Assembly (NCBI GenBank): GCA_023424275.1
Contig: JAFAED010000234.1
Span: forward strand, 1-7,089
DNA: 7,089 nucleotides
Direction of reading: 5' to 3'
DNA from: Pseudomonadota bacterium
GTDB taxonomy: Bacteria > Pseudomonadota > Alphaproteobacteria > Sphingomonadales > Sphingomonadaceae
Part shown: positions 6,944 through 7,089 of the stretch, one piece after another
Position numbering within the stretch: position 1 is the stretch's first letter
Layout of the letters: each line of letters opens with the position of its first letter
Made by a program: the position numbers and the translations under genes
The notes under the pieces: model-generated
The model's database searches: none
Told to the model about the DNA's origin: nothing
Seen by the model: the letters and a program-made list of their open reading frames with translations, nothing else

Positions 6944-6975
6944 ATAATAAGGAAATTATTTGACCATATTGTCAA
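6944..6975 (-). promoter_or_regulatory. Candidate promoter of the peptide operon
   Basis: The minus strand carries a perfect TTGACA at 6975-6970. The best -10-like hexamer downstream is TATTAT at 6949-6944 (5 of 6), but the spacer is 20 bases, longer than ideal; CTTATT at 18 bases is a poorer match. If used, the precursor mRNA would have an untranslated leader of roughly 145 bases. The poor spacing would suit an activated promoter. No -35/-10 pair with ideal spacing was found in the remaining part of the gap. Confidence 0.4.
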
Positions 6976-7020
6976 CAAAATATATATTCATATTCGAATA
7001 TAGCTATAAATATTGACAAT
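6968..7020. promoter_or_regulatory. AT-rich nested palindromes, likely regulator-binding region upstream of the peptide operon
   Basis: An inverted pair ATTGTCAA (6968-6975) and TTGACAAT (7013-7020) frames a strongly AT-rich core. Inside lie two overlapping perfect palindromes, ATATTCGAATAT (6990-7001) and TATAGCTATA (6999-7008). The framing arms double as outward-facing TTGACA boxes. Such symmetry directly upstream of a promoter is what a dimeric regulator site looks like. It could alternatively reflect transcript 3'-end structure of the gene ending at 7053, or simple AT-rich sequence. Confidence 0.45.
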
Positions 7021-7052
7021 GGTATCGCGTTCGCAGTTGATGTTTGGGCGGG

Positions 7053-7089
7053 TTAAAATTGCTCACTCACGCCAACACTGATGACGCAG
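7053..7089 (-). CDS. C-terminal end of a gene, possibly an outer-membrane beta-barrel (TonB-receptor-like)
   Basis: On the minus strand one frame runs from the right edge to a TAA at 7055-7053 and ends CVISVGVSEQF. A final aromatic residue preceded by alternating hydrophobic residues (V, V, V, F at every second position) is the usual C-terminal strand signal of outer-membrane beta-barrels, including TonB-dependent receptors that are abundant in sphingomonads. Only 11 residues are visible, and a chance open frame of this length is easily possible, so the call is tentative. If real, it lies upstream of the peptide operon on the same strand, with about 260 bases between them. Confidence 0.35.
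   Translation of the reverse strand, partial: CVISVGVSEQF

Noticed and set aside
6793..6978. N-terminal extension of the precursor frame to an upstream ATG at 6978
   Set aside because: It would overlap the probable promoter and destroy the leader logic; the AAAGGA site 9 bases before 6792 supports the short product.
7040..7081. Short plus-strand frame (13 codons) behind the plus-strand TTGACA at 7013-7018
   Set aside because: There is no Shine-Dalgarno, no good -10 and too short a product; the minus-strand barrel-like ending is a better reading of this stretch.

Overview
The window looks like a piece of a high-GC alphaproteobacterial chromosome, most likely from a sphingomonad (Sphingopyxis/Sphingomonas-like). 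This rests on codon use, the style of the exported hydrolase, and a dispersed palindromic repeat of the 'ATTCCCGC(G)AAAGCGGG...CCAG' type between genes. The assignment is by impression, since no search was possible. All convincing genes lie on the minus strand, so the window reads biologically from right to left.

Layout in transcription order. (1) At the right edge, 7089-7053 encodes the last 11 residues of a gene ending in ...VISVGVSEQF, which resembles the final strand of an outer-membrane beta-barrel. (2) An AT-rich intergenic stretch (about 6793-7052) holds overlapping palindromes framed by inverted TTGACA boxes, plus a clear ribosome binding site. (3) A 64-codon gene (6792-6598) encodes a class II microcin-like precursor: a canonical double-glycine leader of 19 residues followed by a 45-residue core that is 36% proline, cysteine-free, serine-free and net neutral. 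(4) A perfect 13-bp stem-loop (6556-6589) sits just after its stop codon. (5) A 673-residue secreted prolyl-oligopeptidase-like serine peptidase follows (6529-4508). (6) Next is an HlyD/CvaA-type membrane fusion protein (4511-3261), whose start overlaps the peptidase stop. (7) Next is a C39-peptidase-containing ABC exporter of the CvaB type (3237-1063). (8) A repeat-bearing gap then separates this operon from an S33/proline-iminopeptidase-like alpha/beta hydrolase, truncated by the left edge.

How the parts fit. The leader peptide is what a C39 exporter recognises and cuts after Gly-Gly. The HlyD protein links that exporter to a TolC-like channel, which is not in the window. The new element is a periplasmic post-proline endopeptidase encoded between a proline-rich secreted peptide and its exporter. 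The simplest hypotheses are that it destroys re-entering peptide (self-immunity), trims it, or digests re-imported peptide, the last resembling lasso-peptide isopeptidases of sphingomonads, which are S9-related enzymes encoded near TonB receptors. No conventional immunity protein is visible. The candidate undescribed system is therefore a proline-rich double-glycine peptide paired with a dedicated prolyl-oligopeptidase-like enzyme. The peptidase gene and the upstream intergenic DNA are visibly richer in A+T than the exporter genes, hinting at a composite or acquired cassette.
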